From positions 1,186,667 through 1,250,666 of the forward strand of contig NC_080543.1 of NCBI RefSeq assembly GCF_028640845.1: a DNA stretch of 64,000 nt, given 5' to 3'. The notes under the pieces were generated by a model. The model was given only the letters and a program-made list of their open reading frames with translations. It was not told the origin of the DNA and made no database searches. Source of the DNA: Ahaetulla prasina (taxonomy: Eukaryota; Chordata; Lepidosauria; Squamata; Colubridae). Below are positions 20,906-31,706 of this stretch, piece after piece; the stretch's first letter is position 1; each line of letters starts with the position of its first letter. Made by a program: the position numbers and the translations under genes.

Positions 20906-22039
20906 TACCACTCCAGCAAACATGCAGAACTGAAACTTTTGTTAAATATGTGCAGCTTACCTTGCGAGATCATTTCCCCCGTCTCTCCTTGTGCACCGTC
21001 CCTCCCGTGTGTCCTTCCTTCCTTCCTTGGTGCCTTTAACACACATCCTCCATGAAGGCCCTCTGAGCCTCCAAGTCCAGCTTCACAAGCCCCTCGGCTC
21101 CCCTGGGAAGACCCCCATCCTGACCCCACTCAGCTCTTCTCCCTGAGGACGACCCTTCCCAGCTCCCCTGCAAGAGGCACTTTGCGTCTCTGGAGAAGCC
21201 GAGGGGGCTTTCTGCCAGCTGTGAACCAGGCAAGGATGCCTGGATGGAGCCTTCTCAGGCTCAGCCCCCCCTCGGGACCGATTTGTCACTGCTGGGAAGG
21301 TCCCACCCAGAAGGGCAGGGCCCAGCAAAGGAGAAGCAGGGATCTGATCTGGGATTCTCAGTCCGCCTCAAGAGGAGCAAACCTCTCAGAAACACGAGCT
21401 ACCGTTTCCCAAGCCCAGGAAGGGGATTTCTCTGGGATTTTTCCACGGGGAACTGCCACTTGAGGGCTTCAGTCCAGAGGCCGTCTTGAGGGAAATGATG
21501 GCCCTCCAGGGCTCAGCAGTGGCCTCACCAGGAACCTTGTTGGCCTGGTGCAGCTGAACCATCCGAAGGCCTGGGACCCCAAGCTCCATTTCTCCAAACT
21601 ACAACTCTCTTTTTGCAATGTATACCCTCTCTCTCTCTCTCTCTCTCCCCCTCCCTCTCTCCCCCTCCCTCTCTCCCTCCCTTTCACAACCACCAGCACA
21701 GAGATTGGAGAAGGAAGAGCCAAGAGGCTTTGCTAGGAACAAAGCAAGATCTGCGACCTTGATTGGGGATGCTAAAAAGGGACGTTGCAAAGAAAACATA
21801 CTCAGCTGTGCAAGTTGCAGTTAGAGAAGAACCCCGATGCTGGTTGCAAGAAGACCCCTGGCTGGAAAAGTAAAGCAAGGTGATCTTTAGCTTTGCTGTG
21901 ATGTAAGCAGAGGCTTAGGTGGTATCGGTCATGCCAAGAACACCTGAACAAAACGATTTGCAGACCTGCTTTTCCAAGCTGAACAACATGACTTATACAC
22001 GAGCTAAGAAATTTGTAACCAGTCATATTACTGTTTAGA
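20906..22039. other. Intergenic with (CT)n tract, no gene recognised
   Basis: 21627-21690 is a CT/CCCT simple repeat. The remaining frames show no family. Confidence 0.4.
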
Positions 22040-22044
22040 ATTTC

Positions 22045-22202
22045 TTGTATCCTGAAGTCCAGGAGCTCCATCAATGGAGGTTTTTGAGACAAAACTGGAC
22101 AGCCATTTGTCTGCAGTGGTCTAGGGGTCTCCTGGCTTGAGCAGGGGGTTGGGCTAGAAGATCTCCAAGGTCCCTTCCAACTCTGTTATTCTGTTCTGTT
22201 TT
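22045..22202 (+). mobile_element. CR1 LINE 3' end
   Basis: CCATCAATGGAGGTTTTTGA, GGGGGTTGGGCTAGAAGATC, CTCTGTTATTCTGTTCTGTT. Confidence 0.85.
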
Positions 22203-23635
22203 CCTCCCCACTCCCTGAGGACTCTTCTCTGCTGAGCCTCCCAGTTGGAAGAGGGTGTGGGCCCCCTGGGTGGCTGAGCCCACAGACCGTCATCCCCAGC
22301 TGCCATTAACTTGTGGGGCTGATTGGAATTGAAGGGAGCTCCGAGGTCTCTTCCAGTCCTTGAATTTAGTTGTATGTTCGTGTGATGCAGGCCTTTCCCC
22401 CCTTAATTTTACTGCCTTTGTTTTTCTGCACAAGGATAGAAATTCCAAAAACCTCCTCTGGAGACATGGCTGGAGGCTGGAAAAGTTGCCAGCTGAAGGT
22501 TATTTAACAAGGAAGGTTCACAGCTAATGCTTGAACTCTCCTGCTGTGGGAATTCAGGGGCTATTTCTAAGTGTCCTCAAATCACTAGAAGGAAAGCCGG
22601 GTCAGCCACTGGGGTGCGTCCACAAGTGGCAAAAGTTCCTCCCTAGAGCAAGAAGGGGCCCTCTGGGTCATCCCGTTGCTTCCTCCTGGAGTAGGGAGAG
22701 GAATGGGGGGAGGATGGGGAATAAGGGTTGGGGGACAATCCCAATTTGGCCCAGGCCCATGCAGCCCTTAGAGGACCTCTGGGGGGGGGCATTCCCATTT
22801 CTGGGAAAGCAGATTTTGTAGCTTCCTGATCTAGCTAATCCCCCACTGTTTATTTAACTTAGACATTTGAGTTAGATTTATTGGAAGTTGACACCCCCCC
22901 CCCCATTTTCTTGGAAGAAATGCTCGGAAACTGCCTGGGGTCTGGCAGTTGTCACCTGGCTGCCAACCTCCACTCCTCAGCCCCAGGGCTGCCAGATGCA
23001 GGGGAGGACCAGCTCTGTCCCTTGAACCGGTAGCCCTCAGGATGACCTACCTATCGGCAGCAGAATGCAGGAGGACAACAGGCAGAGCTGGGGTGTGGGG
23101 TGTGGGGTGGAGTTAAACAGGCCATCAGCTTAGAGTCCTTATGTTGTCACAAATGATCCAAGTCCAATCCCTCTTGAATTTCGTTGACCCTTATCTGGTG
23201 CCAATTTAATATTGAACATTAATTGGCCAGATTCTTGTGTCTTGGCTTGTAAACCTTCTGTGCTGTATCTTCAGGAGTGGCCCCCATCCTTTGCAGCTGA
23301 CATAGCATCCTCCCCCACCCTTGAGTTCTGGAAGGTCAGGACACCTCAAGGTCTTCTTCTGCCCATTTCTCCTGCCTTGAGCAAACCTGTGTAGGAATCC
23401 GAAGGTCGTCTTCTCCTTCTCCCATTTTTCCACAGAGGGGAGGGAGCTGATGGAAAGCCACACGAGGAGCAGAGGATCCAGGAAGGACAGTGCAGCTGGC
23501 TGGCCTGGTCTTTCCCTTCCATTTGATCAGCCCCACAAGTGAATGGCAGCTGGGGGTGGGGGTGGGTCGCTTTGTTCAGCCTCTTCCAACTGGGAGGCTC
23601 AGTGGAGAAGAGGCTAGTCAGTCCTGGGGATAGGG
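22203..23635. other. Intergenic, no gene recognised
   Basis: Mixed sequence with short homopolymer runs (C9 near 22895). No protein motif or recognisable repeat. Confidence 0.4.
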
Positions 23636-23818
23636 AAGGGCCCTTGGAGGTCTTCTAGTCCAACCCCTTGCTCAAGCAGGAGACCCTATTCCATTCCAGA
23701 CAATTGGCTGTCCAGTCTCTTCTTAAAAACCTCCAGTGATAAAGAACCCACAACTTCTGAAGAGAAGCCTTTCCACTGATTAATTGTTCTAGCTGGAAAT
23801 TTCTCCTTACTTCTAGGT
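23636..23818 (-). mobile_element. CR1 LINE 3' end
   Basis: CTTGGAGGTCTTCTAGTCC, AGTCTCTTCTTAAAAACCTC, TTTCTCCTTACTTCTAGGTT in antisense order. Confidence 0.85.
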
Positions 23819-23829
23819 TGGAACCCAAT

Positions 23830-24010
23830 TCCCCAGCCCTGAGATTCTCAGTTGTCCAGGTCATGGTTGTCCCAAAGGTGCTTTTCCAAAAGGCCACTGG
23901 ACTTTCATCAGTCAGAACTGAGGAAGTTTCTTGGATGAGAAGCAAGCGGTTTTCATGGGCAAAACCCAAGAAAGTCCAGCGGTCTTTTGAAAAGCATCTT
24001 TGGGACACCA
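23830..24010. repeat. Copy of dispersed AACTGAAGAAGCTTCTTGG palindromic family
   Basis: CTGAGATTCTCAGTTGTCCA, CAGAACTGAGGAAGTTTCTT, GGATGAGAAGCAAG and AAGTCCAG..TTTGAAAAGCATCTTTGGGA, with mirrored ends (GGTGCTTTTCCAAAAGGCC against TTTTGAAAAGCATC). Other copies at 28480, 43140, 46085 and 47890. Confidence 0.65.
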
Positions 24011-25235
24011 AGTAGGGAGGCCCTGGCAGCATCTCCCACCTGGCACCCAGAGACGATGGAGAAGGGCATGGAAGCCAGGAGTGAAAAAACTGCGTGTGTG
24101 TACGTGGTGCAGTTGCCCCTAGGATGGCCACGAGACCTCATCAGCCCCTCTGGAGATACAGACATTCCTCTGGCTTCTTCTTCCCCCTGTGGAGACTTCC
24201 CTGTCCAGGCTGTCCCATTGCCATGGCGGTTGTTGGCTCCTGTCCCTTGGTTGGATGCCAGGCTGGCTGGCTAGAAGGAGGGATGTTCCCAGGGAAAACT
24301 CGCAATGGAGTAATTTTGTTTGTGACCCAGAAATGCCTGAATTTCCTTGGAAATAGTGGGATAGAGAGGAGGGAGAGGAGGGCGGGGGGGAGGGGTCCCC
24401 TTCGACCTCTCAGCCCTGCCAGTGAATGCAGAACTCAGCATTTCCACCCCAAGTAGGGTGCTCCAGACAGACCCCCGTCATTGGACTGTCCTTCCCTGCC
24501 AACTGACACTGCCGGGTGTCTGTGGAAGGGGGGAAGTTTTTGGTTGCTATCTTGACTCCTTCACCCCGCTCTTGGGACCCCCCTGACAGCTGCCCTCGGC
24601 CGCTCAAGGCATGGTGCTAATGTCCAGCGTTAGAAGCCATCCTGCATGGCCCCTTCCCTCCCTCCCTCCCTCCCTCCCTGCCCCTGGATGGGCCCTGGGC
24701 AGCTCCAGAGAGCGCTAGTCCTGCAGTCAGCAAAGGCCGACCTGCTGCTGCTGCTGCGGCTGCTGCTATTTTTAAAGCCAAGGGTGGATCGCCTGAAGCC
24801 CATGTAAGGGAGAAAGGAAGAGCAGGGGGTTTTCTATAAATAAAGGAAAATAATGTGAACAGGAAGGGGGGCTGGGCTCCAGTTGGCCCAGCTTTGCTGC
24901 ATTTGGGGCTTTCTTGGGAACTGGAAAGCAGGTTCAGGGAGAGAGGCTGGGGGTGGGTTGCAGCTCAGCCCCCCTGGATGGGGGAGTCTTGGAGCAAAGA
25001 GGAGCAGAAGGGAACTGGGGAGAGAACCTGCAGAGGGAGATCCCTGGTGGTCCCACTGAGGAGGGGCAGCTGCTCTCTGGAGGGATGGAGTGTAAGATCT
25101 CCTCCACCCCCAAGTAGAGGGCTCCCCTGCCTTTAATCCCCCCTCCCCCCCAAAAGGGAAGGCTGCCCTACAGAGCCCCTTCCAAGCCCAGAGTTCACCA
25201 TCTCTGCAGTTAAGGAAGTCCAGCTATTTTTCATC
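24011..25235. other. Intergenic, no gene recognised
   Basis: GC-rich with (CCCT)n at 24655-24680 and a short CTG run near 24740. No coding motif. Confidence 0.4.
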
Positions 25236-25239
25236 ACGT

Positions 25240-25611
25240 TATAATAAACAGAACAACAGCGTTGGAAGGGACTTTAGCCCAACCTACTGCTCAGACAGGA
25301 AACCCTCTACCATTCCAGACATTCAGGTTTTCTTTTTGAAAAACTCCAGTGATGGAGTACCCATGGATTCAGGAGGCCAGCTGTTCCACTGGTTAACTGT
25401 CCTCACTGTCAGGAAGTTTCTCCTTAATTCCAGGTTGCTTCTCTCCTTGATTGGTTTCCATCCTTGCTTCTTCTTCTGCCTTCTGGTGCTTTGGAGAATA
25501 GGTTGAACCCCCCCCCCTTCTTTGGGGCAACCCCTCAAATACTGGAAGACAGCTGTCACGATCCTTCTCTTTGTCAGGCTAAAATATAGACATACCCAAT
25601 TCCAGCAACTA
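25240..25611 (-). mobile_element. CR1 LINE 3' part, left piece, interrupted by L1
   Basis: Antisense CR1 running through the 3' UTR (AATAAACAGAACAACAGCGT, TTGCTTCTCTCCTTGATTGG, AAATACTGGAAGACAGCTGT) and breaking at CCAGCAACT. It resumes near 26106 with GCCTCCAGTCCCCTAACCAT. Confidence 0.85.
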
Positions 25612-26105
25612 TTTTTTTTAATTGAAAAAGTTTTACAAAAAATTTTTTTCCCAACAATTATTCCTCCCTCCCTCCCTCCCTCCTCCCTCCCTCCCTCCCC
25701 TCCTCTCGGCCCTTCCCCCACCCCCAAGACTTCCCAGAGCAAAGTACAGGGTATTACATCTAACAATCATAAGCTAAAACACGACAATAAACCATCACCC
25801 ATAACTTCTCCTCTCCCCTCTGCAACCTTAAGTCCCCTTTCTAATGCACTAATACAGTGCATTTCCTGCAATCACTCATATGCTATTTGATACTTTTTAG
25901 TCTGATATTTGTTTTGAATATAAACAATCCAACTTCTCCATTCCAATATATATCTTTCTTATGAACAGTCTTTCAAATACGCTGAAATTTTTGCCATTTC
26001 TGCTAAGTTCGATACTTTAAGTGTCCATTCTTCAATTGTAGGCAAATCTTCTTTCTTCCAATATTGCGCGACCAATAAACTCGCTGCTGACAGCAACCAT
26101 TTTTT
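25612..26105 (-). mobile_element. L1 LINE 3' fragment inserted in a CR1
   Basis: Begins with T/A-rich antisense tail (TTTTTTTTAATTG), then a TCCC-rich reversed 3' UTR, then minus-strand L1 ORF2 codons (LVAQYWKKEDLPTIEEW, NLAEMAKISAYL). Confidence 0.8.
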
Positions 26106-26240
26106 ATATGCTTTGGCCTCCAGTCCCCTAACCATCTTTGTTGCTCTTCTCTGCACTCTTTCTAGAGTCTCAACAGCTTTTTTATATCGTGGCGACCAAA
26201 ACATCAAGTTGACTTTAAATGGGCTGCAAGACCAAATCAA
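26106..26240 (-). mobile_element. CR1 LINE, right piece: reverse transcriptase C-terminus
   Basis: The minus-strand frame reads FWSPRYKKAVETLERVQRRATKMV in part, the usual CR1 C-terminal motif. It completes the CR1 broken at 25611. Confidence 0.8.
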
Positions 26241-26500
26241 ATCCCACAGCGAATCAGGGAAATAGATTCAAGGCTAGTTTGGTTCCCCAAAAGCTGAGAC
26301 GCGGGGGGAGGGGAGGGGAGAGAACGCCAAGCTTCTTCCCCAACATTGTGGGGTCGTTTCTCCATCAGACTCTCATGTAGGAAAGAAATGGTGGTCACAA
26401 CAGATGAGTTTCCATAGCCTTTTCCATAAACACTTTATTTGGCATTCTGTTCTTCCATAATTTTTTAGATTCAGCACAATCCAGTCCTTTTTCCTTACTT

Positions 26501-27460
26501 TCAGAATTTCCTACCATAAAATCCTGTGTTGCTTCTTTGGAATACATTGTACATTCTCTGACGAATCTGCTGGGTCTTCATGCCGTACACGACAGGATTC
26601 AGGAGCGGAGGGACCACAGTGTAGATGTTGGCCATCAGCCTGTGGACCAGGGGGGACAGGTGCTTCCCATACCGATGGAGCAGACTGACGCCGATCATGG
26701 GGACGTAAAAAATGAGGATGGCACAAATGTGGGAGGCACAAGTGTTGAGAGCCTTGAGACGTCCTTGGCGGGATGCAATGGCAAGAACCGCCTTTAAAAT
26801 CATGACGTAGGAGGTGAGGATGATGGCCACATCAAACCCCAACGTCAAAATCAGAAGAATCAACCCATACAGGATATTGACTTTAATGTCCGCACAGGCC
26901 AGCTTCATCACGTCAGGATGGAGACAGTAGGTCTGAGAAAGTCTCCTGGATCTGCAGAAGCGTAGACGTTTAATCAGAAAGGGAACCGGGAAGCAGACAG
27001 AGATACACCTAACCGCAGCAGCTACTCCTATTTTTGCCACGATGGTGTTTGGGAGGAGCGTTCGGTATCTCAGTGGCTCACGGATGGCCACCAGGCGGTC
27101 CAAGGCCATTGCCACCAGAATGCCAGACTCCAACACTTGAAAGGCATGGATGAAGAACATTTGGGTGATGCAAGCATTAAGTCTGATGTCCTTGGAGTCA
27201 AACCAGTAAACGCTCAGCATAGTTGGGAAGGTGGACGTGGAAAGTCCCAGATCTGAGCAGGCCAGGATGGAAAGAAAGATGTACATGGGCTCGTGGAGGC
27301 TTCGGTCGGTCTTGATGACAAAGAGAAGGAGGCTGTTTCCAAGCAGGGCGGAGACACAGAGCAGAAAGAGGAGGAAGGCCATCCAAGCGTTCTTCTCCTC
27401 CAGCCCAGGAATGCCGGTCAGGAGAAAGGTGGGCAGGTTCAGGCTGCTGTTATTGGACAT
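26501..27460 (-). CDS. Class I olfactory receptor, OR51-type
   Basis: Intact 319-residue receptor. Start taken at 27460 (MSNNSSLNLPTF, with N-glycosylation sites at N3 and N4); an in-frame ATG five codons earlier (27475) is a fair alternative. An acceptor-like pyrimidine tract with AG at 27517-27516 lies upstream. Motifs: GIPGLEE (16-22), GN (41-42), PMYIFLSILACSD (58-70), C97, KALNTCASH (236-244), NPVVYG (288-293), and OR51-type YCLHPDVMKLAC (178-189). Unusual: the helix 3 motif reads MALDRLVAIREPLRY (118-132), where the family has DRY/DRF and VAIC. An AATAAA lies at 26439-26434, about 62 bases past the stop, so the transcript end looks intact. Confidence 0.92.
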   Translation of the reverse strand: MSNNSSLNLPTFLLTGIPGLEEKNAWMAFLLFLLCVSALLGNSLLLFVIKTDRSLHEPMYIFLSILACSDLGLSTSTFPTMLSVYWFDSKDIRLNACITQMFFIHAFQVLESGILVAMALDRLVAIREPLRYRTLLPNTIVAKIGVAAAVRCISVCFPVPFLIKRLRFCRSRRLSQTYCLHPDVMKLACADIKVNILYGLILLILTLGFDVAIILTSYVMILKAVLAIASRQGRLKALNTCASHICAILIFYVPMIGVSLLHRYGKHLSPLVHRLMANIYTVVPPLLNPVVYGMKTQQIRQRMYNVFQRSNTGFYGRKF

Positions 27461-27540
27461 TGTGGCATCTGACATGCTTCCTGCAGGAATATCTGATGCA
27501 GCCACGCTGGGAAGCCTTAGAGGGGAATAAAGAAAATGCT

Positions 27541-27930
27541 GCTATGTTCTCTGGAAAACATCCACAGTCATTCAAAGTAGGCGAATGTTTCCGTTTATTC
27601 AGACAGGCCAGGTTATGAGAGGTTACGACCTAATTTAAAGAATGGAGCTCAGCCTGGTAATTTGTTCAGCTTCCCTCCTCCCTGGTCACCTTCTCGTTCT
27701 AAAATGCAGTCCTGTTCTTTTTCTCAGTTCTTGGCACCCTGAGCCACCTCGAGACCTCAAGGTTTTAGGACTCCTGGTGGCTTTGAGTTGAAAGGTTTCC
27801 TCTTGTGGCTAGGAATCAGTCAGGTATCCGGGGGTTCCCATCACATATCTCCTCAGCTCTGCGCTGTAGACAAAACATACCAGATCCATTAGTTGCTCCT
27901 TAGAGCACTTGGTTTCCAGACCCTCATTTA
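27541..27930. other. 5' flank of OR gene; no feature recognised
   Basis: No repeat or coding motif seen. Confidence 0.35.
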
Positions 27931-27934
27931 TCTC

Positions 27935-28100
27935 AGAACATAGAACAACAAGATGGGAAGGGACCTTGGAGGTCATCTAGTCCAACCCCCTGCTGAGCAG
28001 GAGACCCTATCAGTAGCCCAATCTCTTCCTGAAAACCTCCAGTGGCGGAGCACCCACAACTTCTGCAGGAAAACCGTTCCACTGATTAATTCTTCTCTTC
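27935..28100 (-). mobile_element. CR1 LINE 3' end
   Basis: AGAACAACAAGATGGGAAGG, CTTGGAGGTCATCTAGTCC and CCACAACTTCTGCAGG, antisense. Confidence 0.85.
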
Positions 28101-28479
28101 TGGCTTGCTGGCCTGGCTCTAAACCTGACCTGCCATTGTCCTGGGCACCACCGTTCAAAAAGGGCAGTGAAACAAGACTGCAAGGACGATCTGACCCACA
28201 CGGGGGAGAGAGCGACAGTTGCTGCCTATGGTCTGAACTTTATGTCCTGCTAAGACAGCATCAGACTTTTTAGTAGCTGCGTCATACGGCTGGGTTATGT
28301 TTAACTTTGGCTAAACACAGATCTCCTCCACATGGACCAGTGCCCAGACTGGGACCTTCCCTCCTCTCCTAGACTTGCACTTCCATTTTTCCTATCCAAA
28401 TGCAAAGCCCCAGGAGCTACACAAGGCTGCCCATTAAGAGCATTTGGAAGTCCCAAAGGCGGGGATTTCTTTATTTTTA

Positions 28480-28740
28480 CCTTGAAGACATTTCCCTTCT
28501 CATCCAGGAAGCTTCTTCAGTTCTGCCTGAATGGTGAGGAATGGAGCATGTTCCATTCCCCACCATCCAATCAGAACTGAAGAAGCTTCTTGGATGAGAA
28601 GGGAAACATCTTAAAACAAAACAAAACAAAAAACAAAGCAAAGCAAAGCAAAGCAAAGCAAAAGAAAACAAGTCCAATTGCCTTTTGGAAAAAAACACAC
28701 TCGGGACAACTATCACCTGGATGATGGAGAATCTCCATAG
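28480..28740. repeat. Palindromic copy of the AAGAAGCTTCTT repeat family
   Basis: CCCTTCTCATCCAGGAAGCT (28494 on) is mirrored at 28580-28605 by AGCTTCTTGGATGAGAAGGG, with about 50 bases between. AAAC and AAAGC runs follow (28612-28660), then CCAATTGCCTTTTGG and GGATGATGGAGAATCTCC, the end shared with the copy at 23830. Confidence 0.7.
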
Positions 28741-30085
28741 ACATTTAGAAGCTTCATCTGGTCCACCATGTAATCCCGTGTACAGTTTGTCACTTTTAAA
28801 ACCCTGCAAAACAAGGAGTCAGGCGACTTGTGGTTTCTGCCCGCACGACCGGATCTGTAGGAAGGGTGGGCATGTCCCGGGTTCTTTCAGTGAAGCAAAG
28901 GCATCTAGCAGGACCTAGTAAGTGGCTCTTCTCTTTTGTGGCACCTGTGGAACAATGTCACCTCTGAACTCCAGACAGTCCTGAACCTCTTGGCCTTCCA
29001 GGCTGTCTTGAAGATCTAATCGCCCCATCCAGGTGTTGGGCTGGGATGTTAGTGGATCCAGAATCTGAGTGCTGGCTTTATTTTGTTAAAGAAATGCCTG
29101 GGGGGGGGGCTTGATTAGGTTTTTAGAATTGGTTCTATTGGTTTTTTTGGGTTGCCATCCAGAATTACGTTATGAGGGGCAGATTCTCTCTCTCTCTCTC
29201 TCTCTCCCTCTCCCTACCTACCTAGCTATCATAAATGAATACAACTTGACATTTCCCTGTTAATTTCCATCTTACCCATTTCTGCCCACAACCTTGCCTG
29301 GTCTACACATTTTCAGTTTTTCCCTTCTCATCCTGCCTCCTCTAATTAGAGACCTGTCTGAATGCTGGGTCATCTGCAAATTGCTATTTGTTTGTTGGCT
29401 GCATTTAATGCAGCCTCAGTCCACGAGGTTGAGATCATACGTGCCAATAACTCCCGCTACTGGGGGAAAACCAGACATTAAAACCTTTAAAAAAACTTCT
29501 AAAACCTAACTCTCAAACTGAATGCAGGGCCTGATCCCTCTGCATCCTACCTAGCACTTTGCACCCCATAAGCTCAGCAGAAAAAGATCCTATATGCTAA
29601 CGGAGCAGGCCCTGAAAGAACTTAGGGATGTATTATTCTCATTGGGTTCCTTTGTCATTGTTTATTTTATTGTTCTATTGTTTTATTTCTGCTCTGTTTC
29701 CACTCCTTTCATTTTTCTTCCCTCTTATCACTATAAGCTGCCTACAATGGCCCCATGGTGAGATAGGTGGCAAGTAAAATTAACGAACAAACAAGCAAAT
29801 AAACTCACAGCCACTGAAAGTGAGTCCACCGACCTTTGCCGAAGGGGCGAGACCCTCCCGTCTCCCTCCACTCCAAAAGGGTCAGGAGACGTGGACCCCA
29901 GGTCTGCCGGCCACATGCTTATAAACTGGTTCCTTCTTGAAGGAAACTCTCCCCGGACCCAAAGTGTTTTCCTCCCCTGATAAAAGTCCTGCAGACTCAC
30001 TTCCTAGATTAACCCTTTCCTGCCTAAATGGGGTTCAGCCCAGCAAGGATTCAGCAGAAATATTGCTTATTTACTTCTCTACCTG
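28741..30085. other. Intergenic, no gene recognised
   Basis: (CT)n at 29184-29205; an old retroposon-like tail near 29640-29810. No coding motif. Confidence 0.4.
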
Positions 30086-30089
30086 AACT

Positions 30090-30440
30090 GCACCTGTACT
30101 GTTCCTGGTGGTTTCCAATACCTTGACTTAGGACCACAACTGAGCCCAAAATTTCTGTTGCTAAGCGAGACAGTTGTTAAGTGAGTTTTGCCCCATTTTA
30201 CGGCTTTTCTTGCCATCTCTGTTAACACTGCAGCTGTTAAATTAGTCACATGGTTGTTAAGTGAAACTAGCTTCCCCCGTTGACTTTGCTTGTCAGAAGG
30301 TTGCAAAAGGGGATCAGCCAGGACACTGCAACCGTCATAAATATGAGTCAGTTGCCAAACATTTGAATTTTGATCAGGTGACCATGGAGATTCCACAGGG
30401 GTCGCAAGTGTGAAAAATGTACTTACATCATAAGTCATAT
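30090..30440. mobile_element. Non-autonomous DNA transposon, ACTACCTGTA family
   Basis: Parallel to 42130-42520: CACAACTGAGCCCAAAATTT, GTGAGTTTTGCCCCATTTTA, CTTTGCTTGTCAGAAGGTTG, CCGTCATAAATATGAGTCAG. The terminal inverted repeats are decayed. Confidence 0.75.
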
Positions 30441-30659
30441 ACTCATTGTTGGTACGATTGGGGAATCTGTTAATCCCTGCAGAAAAGGCTGAAAGGCTTC
30501 AGGTCACCTGGGATTCTGGCAGGGGTGGACTGCTCAGCACTGGACTTGCATGATGTTTTCCGACCACAATGTCTGAACAATTCATTTTAGTGTATATGTA
30601 TTCAATTAATAAAAATACTCTAGCTAGGGAACTACAAAACACAAAGCCAATGAAAACCA

Positions 30660-30966
30660 TCGGATAGACGCAGGGAAGGGCCTTCTCTGTTGGAGCTCCT
30701 ACACTTTGGAATGAACTTCCCCCTGGTTTATGTCAAGTGCCTGATCTTCGGACTTTTCGCCGTGAGCTGAAAACGCACCTATTTATTCAAGCAGGACTGG
30801 ATTGAAATTTTATGGGGGTTATTTATATTTTAAGATTTTAAATTGTTTTAATATTTCGGCCACATTATAATATGTTTTTTAATTTCTTTTAATGTTTATA
30901 TAGTATTTTTACTTGGCTGTACACCACCCTGAGTCCTTCGGGAGAAGGACGGTATAAAAATCGAAA

Positions 30967-31025
<59 letters not shown>

Positions 31026-31028
31026 ATA
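30660..31028 (+). mobile_element. LINE 3' end with UUCG hairpin and (AAAT)n tail
   Basis: The upstream part (GGAAGGGCCTTCTCTGTTGG, CTTTGGAATGAACTTCCCCC) corresponds to the ORF C-terminus of the copy at 38397-38711 (AFSVGA, LWNELP). It ends CCTGAGTCCTTCGGGAGAAG and an AAATAAAT array of about 65 bases (30963-31027). Confidence 0.85.
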
Positions 31029-31706
31029 TAAATGTCACAAAAGGAAATTATTTCGCTAAATACTTTCCATAATAGCTACCTGCAATTAGCTAGGTCCAAA
31101 GGCATGCTGAAATTTAACGATTTGATCGCAATACGCAAACAAACGTTGGGATTGCACAATGAGATTACCTTGGAGAATCCATCATATCTCTTGCTTTGAT
31201 TATTCTGCTGGGAGGGCAGGAAAGCAGCAGCCACAACCAGAGGGCCTCTGGCACCCCCTGCTGGCAACAGCAGGGACTGGCCCTCAAGAAGGGCTTCTCA
31301 GCGAGGAGGGGAAGCATCCTAGATCTGCCCTGGCAACAAAGATGGAGAGGAGGGGTTTTTGGGGGTAGGTGGGGGAAGAGATCAGAGGATCCTGATGAGG
31401 CCCCCAGACTGGCCAGCAGAGCCTCTTCTCCTTGACACACCTCCTCCTCCTCCCTTTGGCCCCAAAGCAGAGCAAGGCTGGAAATGGGGCCTTAAGAGAC
31501 CTGGAGAGCAGATGAGTTGGGGCCTTCAGGGGACTGACGGGGAGCAATTCCAGGTTGGTTAACCCATCCATGAAACTGTTAGCCAGGAGGGAGCAGCAGA
31601 GGCCACCATCAGAAGGCTATTTGCATGTCAGCACAAACAGATCCAGGGAAAATATAGTTTGCAGGAGACTCCAAAAGAGTCCAGGCGTCAGAATCCCAAA
31701 GAAACA
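31029..31706. other. Intergenic, no gene recognised
   Basis: GC-rich stretch 31200-31570 without coding motif. Confidence 0.4.
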
